Origin: Acanthosepion lycidas
Lineage: Eukaryota > Mollusca > Cephalopoda > Sepiida > Sepiidae
DNA length: 64,000 bases
Assembly: GCA_963932145.1 (NCBI GenBank)
Contig: OZ010590.1
Location: 49,081,460 to 49,145,459, forward strand
Direction: 5' to 3'
This document shows, piece after piece, positions 55,319 through 64,000 of this stretch. How positions within the stretch are numbered: position 1 is the stretch's first letter; each line of letters opens with the position of its first letter. The translations under genes were made by a program, and so were the position numbers. The notes below the pieces were generated by a model, which made no database searches, had not been told where the DNA came from, and saw only the letters and a program-made list of their open reading frames with translations.

Positions 55319-55904
55319 TTACGCAAAACCTTTGCTATCTAACGAGGAGAAATTCTGTGTTTAAAAAAAATATTTATGGAATGTCATGTTGGTTATTTAT
55401 AATGGACGCAACGAACTGTGACATGCCAGAAACAAGTCCTGGGGGCGCGGATTTTGGTGAATGTCAGAAGCAGTTGGTGAAAATGGTGGATGAATTTCGG
55501 GTTTGCATACACAGAAATAGATTAGCAACAAGAAAAATATTGACTCAGAACCAGATGGAGGATTTCAAGGGCAGGGAGAAATAAAAAAAATAAAGTTCGA
55601 CCCTAAACTACAATAACATTCGTTAGCGCCCAACTGCAAAACCATTACAGCTGCGACCAAGTGGCATATGGTAAGTAAATATAGATACACATATGCGGAT
55701 GCTGTTTGGGCGTAGACACAGACAAAGCTCTAATGAATTGCTTTTTTTGTTTTTGTTTTTGTCGATATGACATTCATCACGTATTTCGTCAGTGTGTGGA
55801 CCTCGAACCTCAATACGTGCCAGTGTTTATGGCCTTGTGTTAAGATTCGTATATAACTGATAGGGAAATAATTTCAAGCAAGTTAGATAATTTATTTCTA
55901 TTAG
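55319..55904. other. unassigned DNA
   Basis: A 116-codon frame from 55234 passes through the microsatellite and on to 55584. Its non-repetitive part (starting near MDATNCDMPETSPGG) resembles nothing I recognise. Not called as a gene. Confidence 0.4.
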
Positions 55905-56190
55905 AATTATGGGCTAAATTACTAGAAATGTTAAATGATTTACAAAGGAATGGTCTGAATGCAAGTTTAAAATTAAAGTGAAATAGAACAACAATAATGG
56001 TAAATTGTAACGTTCCGAAAAAAAAATCCTAAAAATGGATGAAGAACTGGAAGAAGTCCAGGAATACTTATCAGAACAGGAAATAAAAACATTAAAGAAT
56101 GACCATGAAAATCAAATAAAACGAAGTATAACGATAGGCTGGAAAGCCTTTAACAAAAACCGAAATATAATGAATAGAAACTTGTTTCAT
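55905..56190 (+). mobile_element. LINE RT thumb-region remnant
   Basis: Plus strand reads MLNDLQRNGLNASLKLK and TTIMVN, then LEEVQEYLSEQEIKTLKNDH and ENQIKRSITIGWKAFNKNRN, IMNRNL. This matches the 'MLxDLxxxSxxxGLKxNxxKTKxMxN...YLGQxIxxxxDxxxEIxRRIxxGWxAFGKxxxIxxxxL' segment of endonuclease-reverse-transcriptase LINEs. One frame change and a stop. The rest of the element is missing or too diverged. Confidence 0.78.
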
Positions 56191-56576
56191 GCGTAAAGTG
56201 TTTTATGAATAAATATATACTGAAAAATGCATGATGTCAGCTATGACGTACGAGGGAGAAATCACTCGAAAAAAAAAACCCTCCAAAATGAGCAAAGATC
56301 AATGGGCAAAAGTAATGTAAGGGATGAATCTAAGTGAAAGAAAAAAGTCAATATGGATGAGAAGAAATCAAGAGAAGAGATATCATAGAAGTGACAAAAA
56401 TAGACAAGTGAGGGACACATAGTAAGAAGAAAGGATAACGGATGGAGCAAAAGGTTGCTTGATTCTGACCAATGGGTATCAAACACAGAAGGAAAAGAGC
56501 ACATAAACGATTGAAAGATGAAAGGGAGGGAATTGTTGGTAAGACAAGGCAGAGAAGAAGACAATCACGAAAGCCA

Positions 56577-56624
<48 letters not shown>

Positions 56625-57169
56625 CAAAATCCAAGTGACTGGATACGACTGCGAGTCTCATGCGTTTGTACGCAATCGTTAGGCGGTCAGTGTATTTACC
56701 CAACCTCCACATTAGGTAGGATGTAGCACTGGGCCAATTTTAATGTGTGACAAATCCGAGCCCATAGGCTCGGGCAAAAATTTCCCGTAGACCCTGTAAT
56801 AACGGGAAAGGGTTTGTCTACCCCCCCACTCTAGATGAGACTCTGCCCTTCGGCATATCCTCGGCATGGTTCCTCTTTGTCCAAAGGCAGAGAATTCGAC
56901 AACAACTAAAAGCTTCGCATGCGGCTACTTCTCGCTGCCAGTCCGCTCTGTAGCCAGGCGGCAGTGACATAAGTTCGCAGAATGGGTAACCTATATATCC
57001 CCAGGCGAGTTCAATATGATGGACAAATCAAGCATATGAAGGAAAAAGACGAGAAAAACTATTCTTGGCCGACGAAACTAGGACGAAACGCGCCAGCTAA
57101 GAATAGCTTTTCCTTTTGTCTTTTTATTCATTTATGTTCCTTTTACAGATACACACGAGATACACACAA

Positions 57170-57170
<1 letters not shown>
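56191..57170. other. unassigned DNA with TA microsatellite
   Basis: (TA)n at 56579-56622. GC-richer text at 56750-56990 ('cccataggctcgggcaaaaa', 'tgcccttcggcatatcctcg') looks like a dispersed repeat but has no second copy here. No gene. Confidence 0.45.

Positions 57171-57260
<90 letters not shown>
57171..57260. repeat. (CT)n(CA)n(TA)n microsatellite
   Basis: Three dinucleotide phases in sequence. Confidence 0.95.
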
Positions 57261-57261
<1 letters not shown>

Positions 57262-57344
57262 GGCTAATAATGCAAGACTCTTCGGTAAAGTGAATCGAAT
57301 TCTCTCAGTCACTGTGTGTTTATCTAAAAATAAATACGCTTAAA

Positions 57345-57520
57345 TTCGCCTTCATCCTTACCGTGCGACAACGATTTATGGGTAGAATCTCCGACTGACG
57401 CCAATTCAACCGGGTTTCGATTCCGCTCCTAGCTAGAGGCAACCGGGCGTCTAGCCACACTGATGAGCTGTGACACGGCGAAACAGCTTGTCTCCAGGTC
57501 CAGTCCGTTGATGGCAACTT
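57345..57520 (+). mobile_element. SINE-like repeat with tRNA-type B box
   Basis: 'accgggtttcgattccgctc' has a B-box-like GTTTCGATTCC. It is followed by the hammerhead-like motif at 57459-57493. No second copy in the window, so the SINE call rests on layout alone. Confidence 0.45.
57459..57493 (+). ncRNA. hammerhead ribozyme-like motif
   Basis: CTGATGA (57460-57466), stem II GCTGT-gac-ACGGC (57467-57479; five pairs including one G-U), GAA-A (57480-57483), a minimal stem III ACA-gct-TGT (57483-57491) and C at the cleavage position (57492). All core positions match the consensus CUGANGA...GAAA...UH. Stem I does not form from the immediate flanks beyond one A-U pair, so self-cleavage is doubtful. 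Short stem III is known for hammerheads of Penelope-like elements. Confidence 0.5.
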
Positions 57521-57534
57521 TGATATATATATTC

Positions 57535-57550
57535 ATGTGTGTGTGTGTGT

Positions 57551-57626
<76 letters not shown>

Positions 57627-57640
57627 AGAGAGAAGGTGGA
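57535..57640. repeat. (GT)n(GA)n microsatellite
   Basis: GT run then a long pure GA run ending in a G-rich stretch. Confidence 0.96.
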
Positions 57641-57740
57641 CATAGGAATTAATATTACATGGTCACTTTTATTTTAAAGCTTCAATGCGATCCTTTGGTT
57701 GTCACGCTGTGTTGAAATCTCATATCCACAGTGTATTTTA

Positions 57741-57830
57741 AATAATATATATATATATATATGCGTGTGTGTGTGTCTGTGTACGTGTGTGTGTGTGTGT
57801 GTGTGTGCATTTGTCTGTGTGTCTGTGTCT
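57741..57830. repeat. (TA)n(GT)n microsatellite
   Basis: TA run followed by imperfect GT units. Confidence 0.92.
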
Positions 57831-58619
57831 GTGTTTGGGGGCGTTGAAAAGTTCTCATTTAAGACTCATTTCCCAAACTTAGTATTCTGATGATTGGTTA
57901 TTATGGGCGCGTGTGCATTTGTGTATGTGTGTGTATGACTATGTTTGTGTTTAACAAAAATGGCGACGATAGTTTTAAAAACTATTTTTTTTCAATTAAT
58001 CCTTATTTAGAATTCTTGTGATATTCCGGCAAACCAAAGGAAGACACAAGTCTCCAAGACATTTTCTGGGTCTGGGAAAACCGGGAATTACAGAACTCGG
58101 TGATTCCCTTTCATGAGATATCCTTTTGTCACTTCGTCAAATGGAAATACTTCTATTATTACAATCGAGCTAAGTATATTTCAACGTCCCATATCTTGTA
58201 TTCCTCATCTCGAACACCTTCCATTGCATATTGAAGAAACGATATGGAAAACATTTACAATTCAATGATATTTGGTTGGATTGATGTGAGTTTGTGATCC
58301 TGGGTTTCACGCTTTTGCAAACGTCAGACAAACTGATTCATTTTTTTAAATTTTGGATTTATGTAAGTTGCGTATATTGGTGTTGTTATGGAAGTGGGAG
58401 GGAAATCGTCGTCTTGATGTCACTCATGCTAACGCAAACATGCATACATGCTCGTACACCCATTGAGGTACGCAGACACATAAACACGCGCTCGCCCACC
58501 GGGGCTCACACAAACATAAACATATGTGAAAAGTATGGGACTTGACATATGTATATATATATATATATGTGTGCTGTTGTCTACGTACATATACATTTGA
58601 TTGTTGAAAATCAATGATA
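57831..58619. other. unassigned DNA
   Basis: No gene. 58275-58325 ('gattgatgtgagtttgtgat', 'cctgggtttcacgcttttgc') is the reverse complement of 34400-34440, a short dispersed repeat. Confidence 0.5.
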
Positions 58620-58709
58620 TTAGGTTGGTGCAAAAATAATGACGTAATAATGTCGTTTTGTGACGTCAAAAAACGACATTATTACGTCATTATTTTTGCA
58701 CCAACCTAA
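58620..58709. mobile_element. mariner-type MITE, 90-bp form
   Basis: Intact termini, TA at 58618-58619 and 58710-58711. The central spacer is lost, so the arms meet at TGTGACGTCAAAAAACG. Confidence 0.92.
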
Positions 58710-58921
58710 TATATATTTAAATTACGAGGAAGATTGTGTTGCTCCAATATTCTAAGTGGGATATTTTCCACACTAGGAGGAATGTTGTCTTTCGTTAAGT
58801 CATTTTTAAATATTCTTTCATCAAAAAAAAAAAAAAAAAAATTACCGGAAAGTCATTTTTGCATAAATGACAGCACCTGTAAGTCTATAGAATTTGGATT
58901 TACATCTTAAACTATGAATTA

Positions 58922-59000
58922 TTAGGTTGGTGCAAAAATAAGGACGGTTTTTGACGTTAAAAATACGTCAAAAAACGTCATTATTTTAGCACCAACCTAA
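58922..59000. mobile_element. mariner-type MITE, 79-bp form
   Basis: Intact termini, TA at both sides, centre GGACGGTTTTTGACGTTAAA. The left arm lacks the 'gacgtaataatgtcg' segment. Only 212 bp from the previous MITE. Confidence 0.9.
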
Positions 59001-60100
59001 TACGTTTTTGTGGCCTTTGAGTTATTCCTCACTGACAAGTACATTGAACAATGACGCTGTGATAAAAATCTAAAACATTTGAAGGACTTAATTAATATTA
59101 TTAATAAAATATGTAATTAGTAATGAAGGCTTTTAATTTTAGATTTTGATCTTTGTTCTTTTATCCTTTACGTCAGTCAGCCAAAATCCAGTTCTACACA
59201 AGAAAATCCATTCGTCATAACTTATACTAAAAATGTCTACGGCTTCAAAAGAGAGCAGAATATTATTTTAAAATAACTTGCAAAGCAGCAGACAATTTAT
59301 ATTTTTCTGTAACAAGAAGATTGAATAATAAAACCTTTATGTAAAAAATCGCGTTTACATAAATCTTTTCTTGTTAATTTGTTTACTCTTAGGTTGTTCT
59401 CGGATGAGTCAGTTTCTTTAACAAGTTTTTTGAAGAATCGTTATTTGAAAGACAAGAAACTACATGTTTGTAATGTGTAACTGTGATTGTTTTTCCAGCG
59501 GCAACATTAATTTCCTTTTTAAATCGAAATGCTTCGAAATAAAAAAAAAAAAAAAAGAAGTATCATTTGATACAGAAGTGAATGAAAATGATCTTGGAAA
59601 TTGTTTCAGGACACTTGAAAGAAAGAAGAATTTACCGAAAAGGGAAGTTTGTTTTCGTACAGTTTAACGTTATTAAATGTACTTGTAAATTCTTAACGGG
59701 ATGACATTTTGTAAAAAGCTTTTGTTCTCAATTCGGATTCTCTCCAAGTTTAATTTGAGAAAACAGTTTGGGTGGGAAATGCTTTTAGGGCGTAAAATGA
59801 AACTGAATATTTGTACAAAATGTGAAAATAAAATTCGACATAGGATCCTTTATTAGATTTCCGCTGATATCAAGATTATTTATTTTCCTTTCTATGTTCA
59901 AAGATATACATGCTGTGCCAATCAAAAGTTTCATAAGAATTTTCTTTCTCATTCAAAATGCAAATCAAGCATAAGTGACTGAAAAAAAAAAAAGTCTGAA
60001 TAATTGATGAACCAACAAATATTTAGCGCAAGGATTTCGAATAACTTTTAGAATAAATTCTCACTCAGTGAAAATCGAAATCATAAGTAGTCGAATGGGC
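59001..60100. other. unassigned AT-rich DNA
   Basis: No recognisable gene or element. Short A runs near 59540 and 59985. Confidence 0.45.
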
Positions 60101-60103
60101 ATA

Positions 60104-60227
60104 TCGACGTGATGTAATGTCTCGCTTGATCAATTACATTTTAGTAGTGAGTACGATCCTCACTGTGCGCTCAACACTTTCGGCCTAGTGCCGCATCTAT
60201 GCTCCGCTTAGAAAATCATCGTGCACT
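60104..60227 (+). mobile_element. tRNA-derived SINE A, internally shortened
   Basis: 'gacgtgatgtaatgtctcgc' (A-box region partly lost), 'gagtacgatcctcactg' (B box), 'ctttcggcctagtgccgcat', 'gctccgcttagaaaatcatc'. Confidence 0.75.
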
Positions 60228-61707
60228 ATTTTTTTAATCGGAATCACCACAAGCAAAGGTAGTAAATCTACTAAAACGCAAGGGCTTACAGGGTGTGGGA
60301 GAATTAGTTAACAGAATTGATGAACAGGGATAATAAAAGAGTTATCAGGAGGATAGCAGATAGCGATTGACATTGCATTTAAATTTTTGCAGATTAAAGT
60401 TGGTTGAAAAGCATGGAACTAATGTGGGGTTCCACAAGCAAGAAGTGTGAGAGAAGAAACTGTTAGCATAGAATTTACGGCTAGCTCAACTGTAAGTCGA
60501 TGATATATTCATAGAGTCTACGTAACATAGCTTAGAGCTCATCTGAACATTTACCATGAAAGTATTTATTAAAAAAAGGCACAGAGAGGCAACCTTAGGG
60601 CGGTGGGAAAAGTGATTGAAACCGAGCTGTCAGATCAAGATCAATAATATTACTGATTCTACTTTGGATCTTATCAAGCTCAAAATAAACAGCAGAGCCA
60701 CTGGACCATATGTGACAGAAATATATGGATGAATGGTAGACTTGTAGATATTTAAGATAGATTCCAGACAGAAAAAATGTCTCGCACGACACGGTGAACC
60801 GACTTTTTAGCAGCTGACCTATCAATGGATTCAACATAATCTTCCCACTTCATGTCAGCTGAGAACGTTAGCCCGAGAAGGCGCAATGAATCACTTCCCT
60901 GGAGGTTAGCATCAGCTACGCTGATTTGAGACAAAGAGGGGTCCCGCAGATGATTAATATAGATAAGTTTAGTTTTGGATACGTTAAAATTCACAAGCTA
61001 TCTTTTGCCCCGGTTAACAACGGACTTGATGTTGTTTTGGATATTGGCTGCCATTTTAACCTGGTCGGACTGATCAGCGTTACTATCGATGCTGGAGCAA
61101 ATGGTTGTGTCGTCAGCGTAGATACCAAGTTGGGAACCGATGTCATCGGGAAGGGCGTTAAAGAAAATTAAAAACAGCGCAGGACCAAAGATGGAGCCCT
61201 TGGGAACACCCGCGTTAGTACAAGATTATCTAGATGAGTGGTCGTCCACGATAACTTTCATTTCACGATTTGATAAAAGAAAGATTGAACCAGCTCAAAA
61301 ATGTATCCGAAGACACTGTAACATTTTAGCTTGAGGGGAAGACCTATATTCCAGACTCTATCAAAGGCTTTGGAGATGTCCAATGCTACAGCCCGGGCTT
61401 CACTGTTTTTATTTAGAGCATGGCAGATTATTTCCGCAATTATTGTTAGGACATTAGTATCCGGAGAAATGAAAGCCATATTGTTTGTCTGTGAAAAGTC
61501 CCTGGGATGAGGAATGATGAACCAAATCAGCATTGATTAGGGCATCTAGGAGTTTCCCAAAGAGAGTTAGAAGGCTAATTGGCAAAAAAAAAAAAAAAAA
61601 AAAGAAAAGAAAAATGCAATGATAACAGTAAAATTGCAATATGAGCGCTGGTAAAAATGGTTGCTGAAGACATTAGGTTTATAATAACAAGAAATTCATA
61701 CCCAGAT

Positions 61708-61966
61708 GTCCTCAAGGGCACATGGCACAGGGGATAAAGGCGTTGGTTAGATCCAGTGACAGGACCCAAAGAGAGTGAGTTCAATAGGCAGTGGAGATAA
61801 CTGATAACTGGCACGTGGAACTAGAACAGTCTACCCCAGTGAGCGAAATAAAGGGTTCAGTTCGAAATTCCAACCACCTGAAGAAGGCCGGAGCGTACAA
61901 CGGCCGAAACGTTGTGATAAGTATGGCGACAAAGATGAGGACAATAGTCCGAATAATGTAAATAAT
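61708..61966 (+). mobile_element. tRNA-derived SINE B inside the LINE
   Basis: Head 'gcacatggcacaggggataa', B box GAGAGTGAGTTCAATA, a deletion of about 45 bp in the body, then CTGAAGA-AGGCCG-gagcgtacaa-CGGCC-GAAAC at 61878-61910 and 'gtccgaataatgtaaataat'. It lies antisense within the LINE's RT-coding part, so it inserted after the LINE. Confidence 0.87.
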
Positions 61967-62092
61967 GTGGTGTAATGGTTAGAAAGCTTGTCTTGCTAGA
62001 TCAATTACGACTGAGTAGTGAGTTCGATCCTCACTCTGTTCCCCTTACTTTCGGCCTTGTGCCACATCTAAGCCGGGCTTAGAAAATCACTT
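61967..62092 (+). mobile_element. tRNA-derived SINE A joined to SINE B
   Basis: Begins within 1-2 bp of the SINE B tail: 'gtggtgtaatggttagaaag', 'gtagtgagttcgatcctcac', 'ttcggccttgtgccacatct', 'gcttagaaaatcac'. The head-to-tail junction suggests one composite insertion or insertion of one SINE at the tail of the other. Confidence 0.85.
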
Positions 62093-63008
62093 TGTTATAC
62101 AATTTAGAGAGAAAAGGATCCAATTCAGGAGCGCACTTCTTAATAATTTTTACAGGGATGCCATGAGCTTCACATGCTTTGTTTGTGATCAAAGAAATTA
62201 TAGCAGATATCATGGATGAGGTTATATGCATATCACTCAACGGAGTGGGACGTTAGGGAGGAGCACTTGAAGAGAATTTACGGGCAAAATATTCAACTTT
62301 ATCAGCAGAGGATGATAACACGTCAAGGGGGAATAGATATCTTGGACTTATTAATACCCTATTACAGAGCCACCAGTAATCACGAGATCTAAAGTTGTTA
62401 GAGGCTATGCGGTGTCTTCTTCTCGCGGCAAACCGGCACTTAACTTCTTTGAGTACTCGCTTACATTTATTAAGAGCAGTAACGAATAGACGCCAGTTTT
62501 GACGAGAGCTGTCACGCTGGTATAGCCGAAAGTAGTGGTTCCTGTGTGATATATCGGCTGAGCATGCTGGTGGGAGTCCAAGGAGAGGATTGAGGTTTCA
62601 CCTGGTATTTCCAAGAAGGGATGGATGAGTCCATGTCGGCTTTGACCCAAGAAGAAACCTCAGAGGTGCGATTTTCAGTTGGGAGGTTGAAAATTGAAGG
62701 CATCACGAAGAAAATGACGGAGTGAGTCCCAGTAAGAATGCTGGTAACGGAAAGAGGTCTTATGGGTAAGGGGATCCTGTTTAACGGATGACTGGAATGA
62801 AATATCAACATCTATCACAGTGAGGTCCGAGTTAGCAAGAGGGCAGTATTGTGAAACTTGTGAGCGTCGAGAGGAGGTAAGAAATAAATCCATTAGAAAA
62901 ACCTGTTACTCGATTTTGCTAGGGAAAGGAGCAGGAAAGTCTACAATTTCAGTAAGGGATTAGGCAATGGGAAAAAAAAATACTGTCTGAATACCGGCAA
63001 CATTAGTA

Positions 63009-63088
63009 TTAGATTGGTGCAAAAATAATGTCGTTTTTTCGACGTTAAAAAATATGTCAAAAACGACATTATTTTTTCACCAACCTAA
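63009..63088. mobile_element. mariner-type MITE, 80-bp form, inside the LINE
   Basis: Starts TTAGATTGGTGCAAAAATAA (one change from consensus), ends CACCAACCTAA, TA at 63007-63008 and 63089-63090. It splits the LINE endonuclease text. Confidence 0.9.
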
Positions 63089-63308
63089 TATCTTTAGAAT
63101 TTTTCAGTCACGTGTCAAGGTGAGCATTAAAGTCACCGAAGACAAAGATGTTTGCAGATGGATGGAGAGAAAGTGCTTCTTTTGTCTTGTCAGCTGTTAT
63201 GCCTAATATACTGCAGTCCTGAGAAGCAGGGGGAATAAAGGAAAAAGAGATAGCTGACAGAGTTTAGTAAGGAAAGACGGAAGCATATGAAAGAGCAATC
63301 AGTTTGAG

Positions 63309-63736
63309 GGGGTGTAATGGTTAACAAGTGTGTCTGGCACGACCAATTATGACTAAGTAGTGAGATAAATTCTCACTAGATGCTCCACACTTTTAGCCTT
63401 GTGTCACTGGGCACTTTGACGTGGTTTAATCGTTAGCAAGTTTGACTCACTCGATCAATTATGACTGAGTAGTGAGTTCGATTTCAGTGGGTGCTCCACA
63501 CTTTGAGCCTTGTACCACATCTATGCTGCGTTTATAAAATCATTGACCACTTCGTTTAAATAGACTTGTGTCACATCTAAGCTATCTTTAGAAAATCATT
63601 GGGCACTTTGACGTGGTGTAATGATTTGCAAGTATGTCTCGCTCCATCAATTACGATTGAGTAGTGAGATCGATCCTCACTGGGTGCTCCATAAGTTCGG
63701 CCTTGTGCCACATCTAAGATCTGCTTATAAAATCAT
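63309..63736 (+). repeat. tandem array of SINE A units
   Basis: Three near-complete units (63309-63408, 63419-63553, 63611-63736) and a tail-only piece (63566-63600), all in one orientation. Each has 'gtgtaatggttagcaag'-type A-box text, 'gatcaattatgactgagtag', a B box 'gtgagttcgat' and the tail 'ccttgtgccacatctaagct...aaaatcat'. Linkers share 'tgggcactttgacgtggt', so the array grew by duplication rather than by independent insertions. Confidence 0.88.
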
Positions 63737-64000
63737 CCTCATGTAGGGTACAAGTTTAAACTGTTCACCATCACTCTAAAGCAGAGTGTATCAATTGTAA
63801 ATAAACAACCAGAAAATAAGGTTAGATTTATGAAGTCTGCTGTAAGCTTCGGAACCTCGATTTATGCTTTGCAAGAAAAGCCGACTAACTATTTTGCGAG
63901 ACGGTAGAAATACCCAAATCTGTGTAATTTTAATTCGAGACTCAATTCCCCTTGCTGACTGATTTGTCGCTTTGATTGATAGCCTCAAAGCGGTAGCCGC

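Larger units (their letters stand above)
60240..63300 (-). mobile_element. jockey/CR1-type LINE, long degenerate copy
   Basis: Minus strand, in order: APE-type endonuclease end ILGITADKTKEALSLHPSAN, IFVFGDFNAHLDT (63230-63115; GDFNAH motif); after a MITE, FLMDLFLTSSRRSQVSQYCP, LANSDLTVIDVDISF (62890-62800, NSDH-like motif); WVKADMDSSIPSWKYQVKPQ (62640); RRLFVTARNRC and RDYWWLCNRVL (62490-62360); HGIPVKIIKKCAPELDPFLS (62165). After a two-SINE insertion come PISLLTLFGKLLDALINADL (61570), ARAVALDISKAFDRVW (61390; RT motif A), GSIFGPALFLIFFNALPDDI and the catalytic IYADDTTIC with YADD intact at 61109-61120, then NFNVSKTKLIYINHLRDPSL and LRLLGLTFSADMKWEDYVES (60990-60840). The N-terminal ORF1 and 5' end are missing. 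Several stops and shifts. The 3' half recurs at 5.9, 24.7 and 25.2 kb. Confidence 0.88.

Noticed and set aside
55234-55584. 116-codon plus-strand frame
   Set aside because: Starts in a TCTG/GT microsatellite; the non-repetitive end is not recognised.

Overview
The window looks like intergenic or intronic DNA from an animal with a large, repeat-rich genome. The combination of very long AT and CA microsatellites, tRNA-headed SINEs, Penelope-like elements, RTE-type, jockey/CR1-type and restriction-like-endonuclease LINEs, and swarms of mariner and pogo MITEs fits a mollusc, most likely a coleoid cephalopod. That is an inference from overall composition; no host gene in the window confirms the species. 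I found no convincing host protein-coding gene, tRNA gene or intact ncRNA gene. All recognisable coding sequence belongs to decayed transposable elements, and most longer open frames are translated microsatellites.

Layout. 0-10 kb: a pogo-type MITE, a minus-strand LINE reverse transcriptase with an internal duplication (3.9-5.6 kb), a jockey/CR1-type LINE 3' piece (5.9-6.6 kb), two mariner MITEs in a shared larger unit, and a 5S-rRNA-headed SINE split by a pogo MITE (9.1-9.5 kb). 10-20 kb: a Tc1/mariner remnant, a microsatellite between inverted telomere-like arms, a hAT element with a perfect 8-bp target duplication (11.95-12.43 kb), two pogo MITEs, a higher-order CTTT array, and a T-rich stretch (17.8-19.1 kb) that reads on the minus strand as a Penelope-like element. 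20-35 kb: RNase-H-type and other LINE fragments, SINEs, a restriction-like-endonuclease LINE tail, a TIR element of unassigned family (29.7-30.2 kb) and an internally deleted pogo/Tigger transposase (33.2-33.9 kb). 35-50 kb: minisatellites, TATC arrays, a second 5S-headed SINE (40.3-40.6 kb), a fold-back SINE (41.3-41.6 kb), a Penelope GIY-YIG fragment present in both orientations (43.8-44.4 kb) and a LINE tail between two AAT arrays. 50-64 kb: a large inverted repeat (50.76-52.39 kb) whose spacer holds a strikingly A-to-G-changed mariner MITE, a Tc1/mariner transposase remnant, RTE fragments, a hammerhead-like motif (57.46 kb), and a long jockey/CR1-type LINE (60.2-63.3 kb) interrupted by a mariner MITE and a two-SINE block.

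Nothing here forms an operon or pathway. The biological interest lies in how elements are nested and folded: composite 5S-tRNA SINEs, fold-back structures, repeated CUGANGA...GAAA cores at SINE and Penelope tails, and one MITE with an ADAR-like mutation signature. Family assignments come from translations and motif matching by eye; edges are approximate unless a terminal repeat or target duplication is stated.
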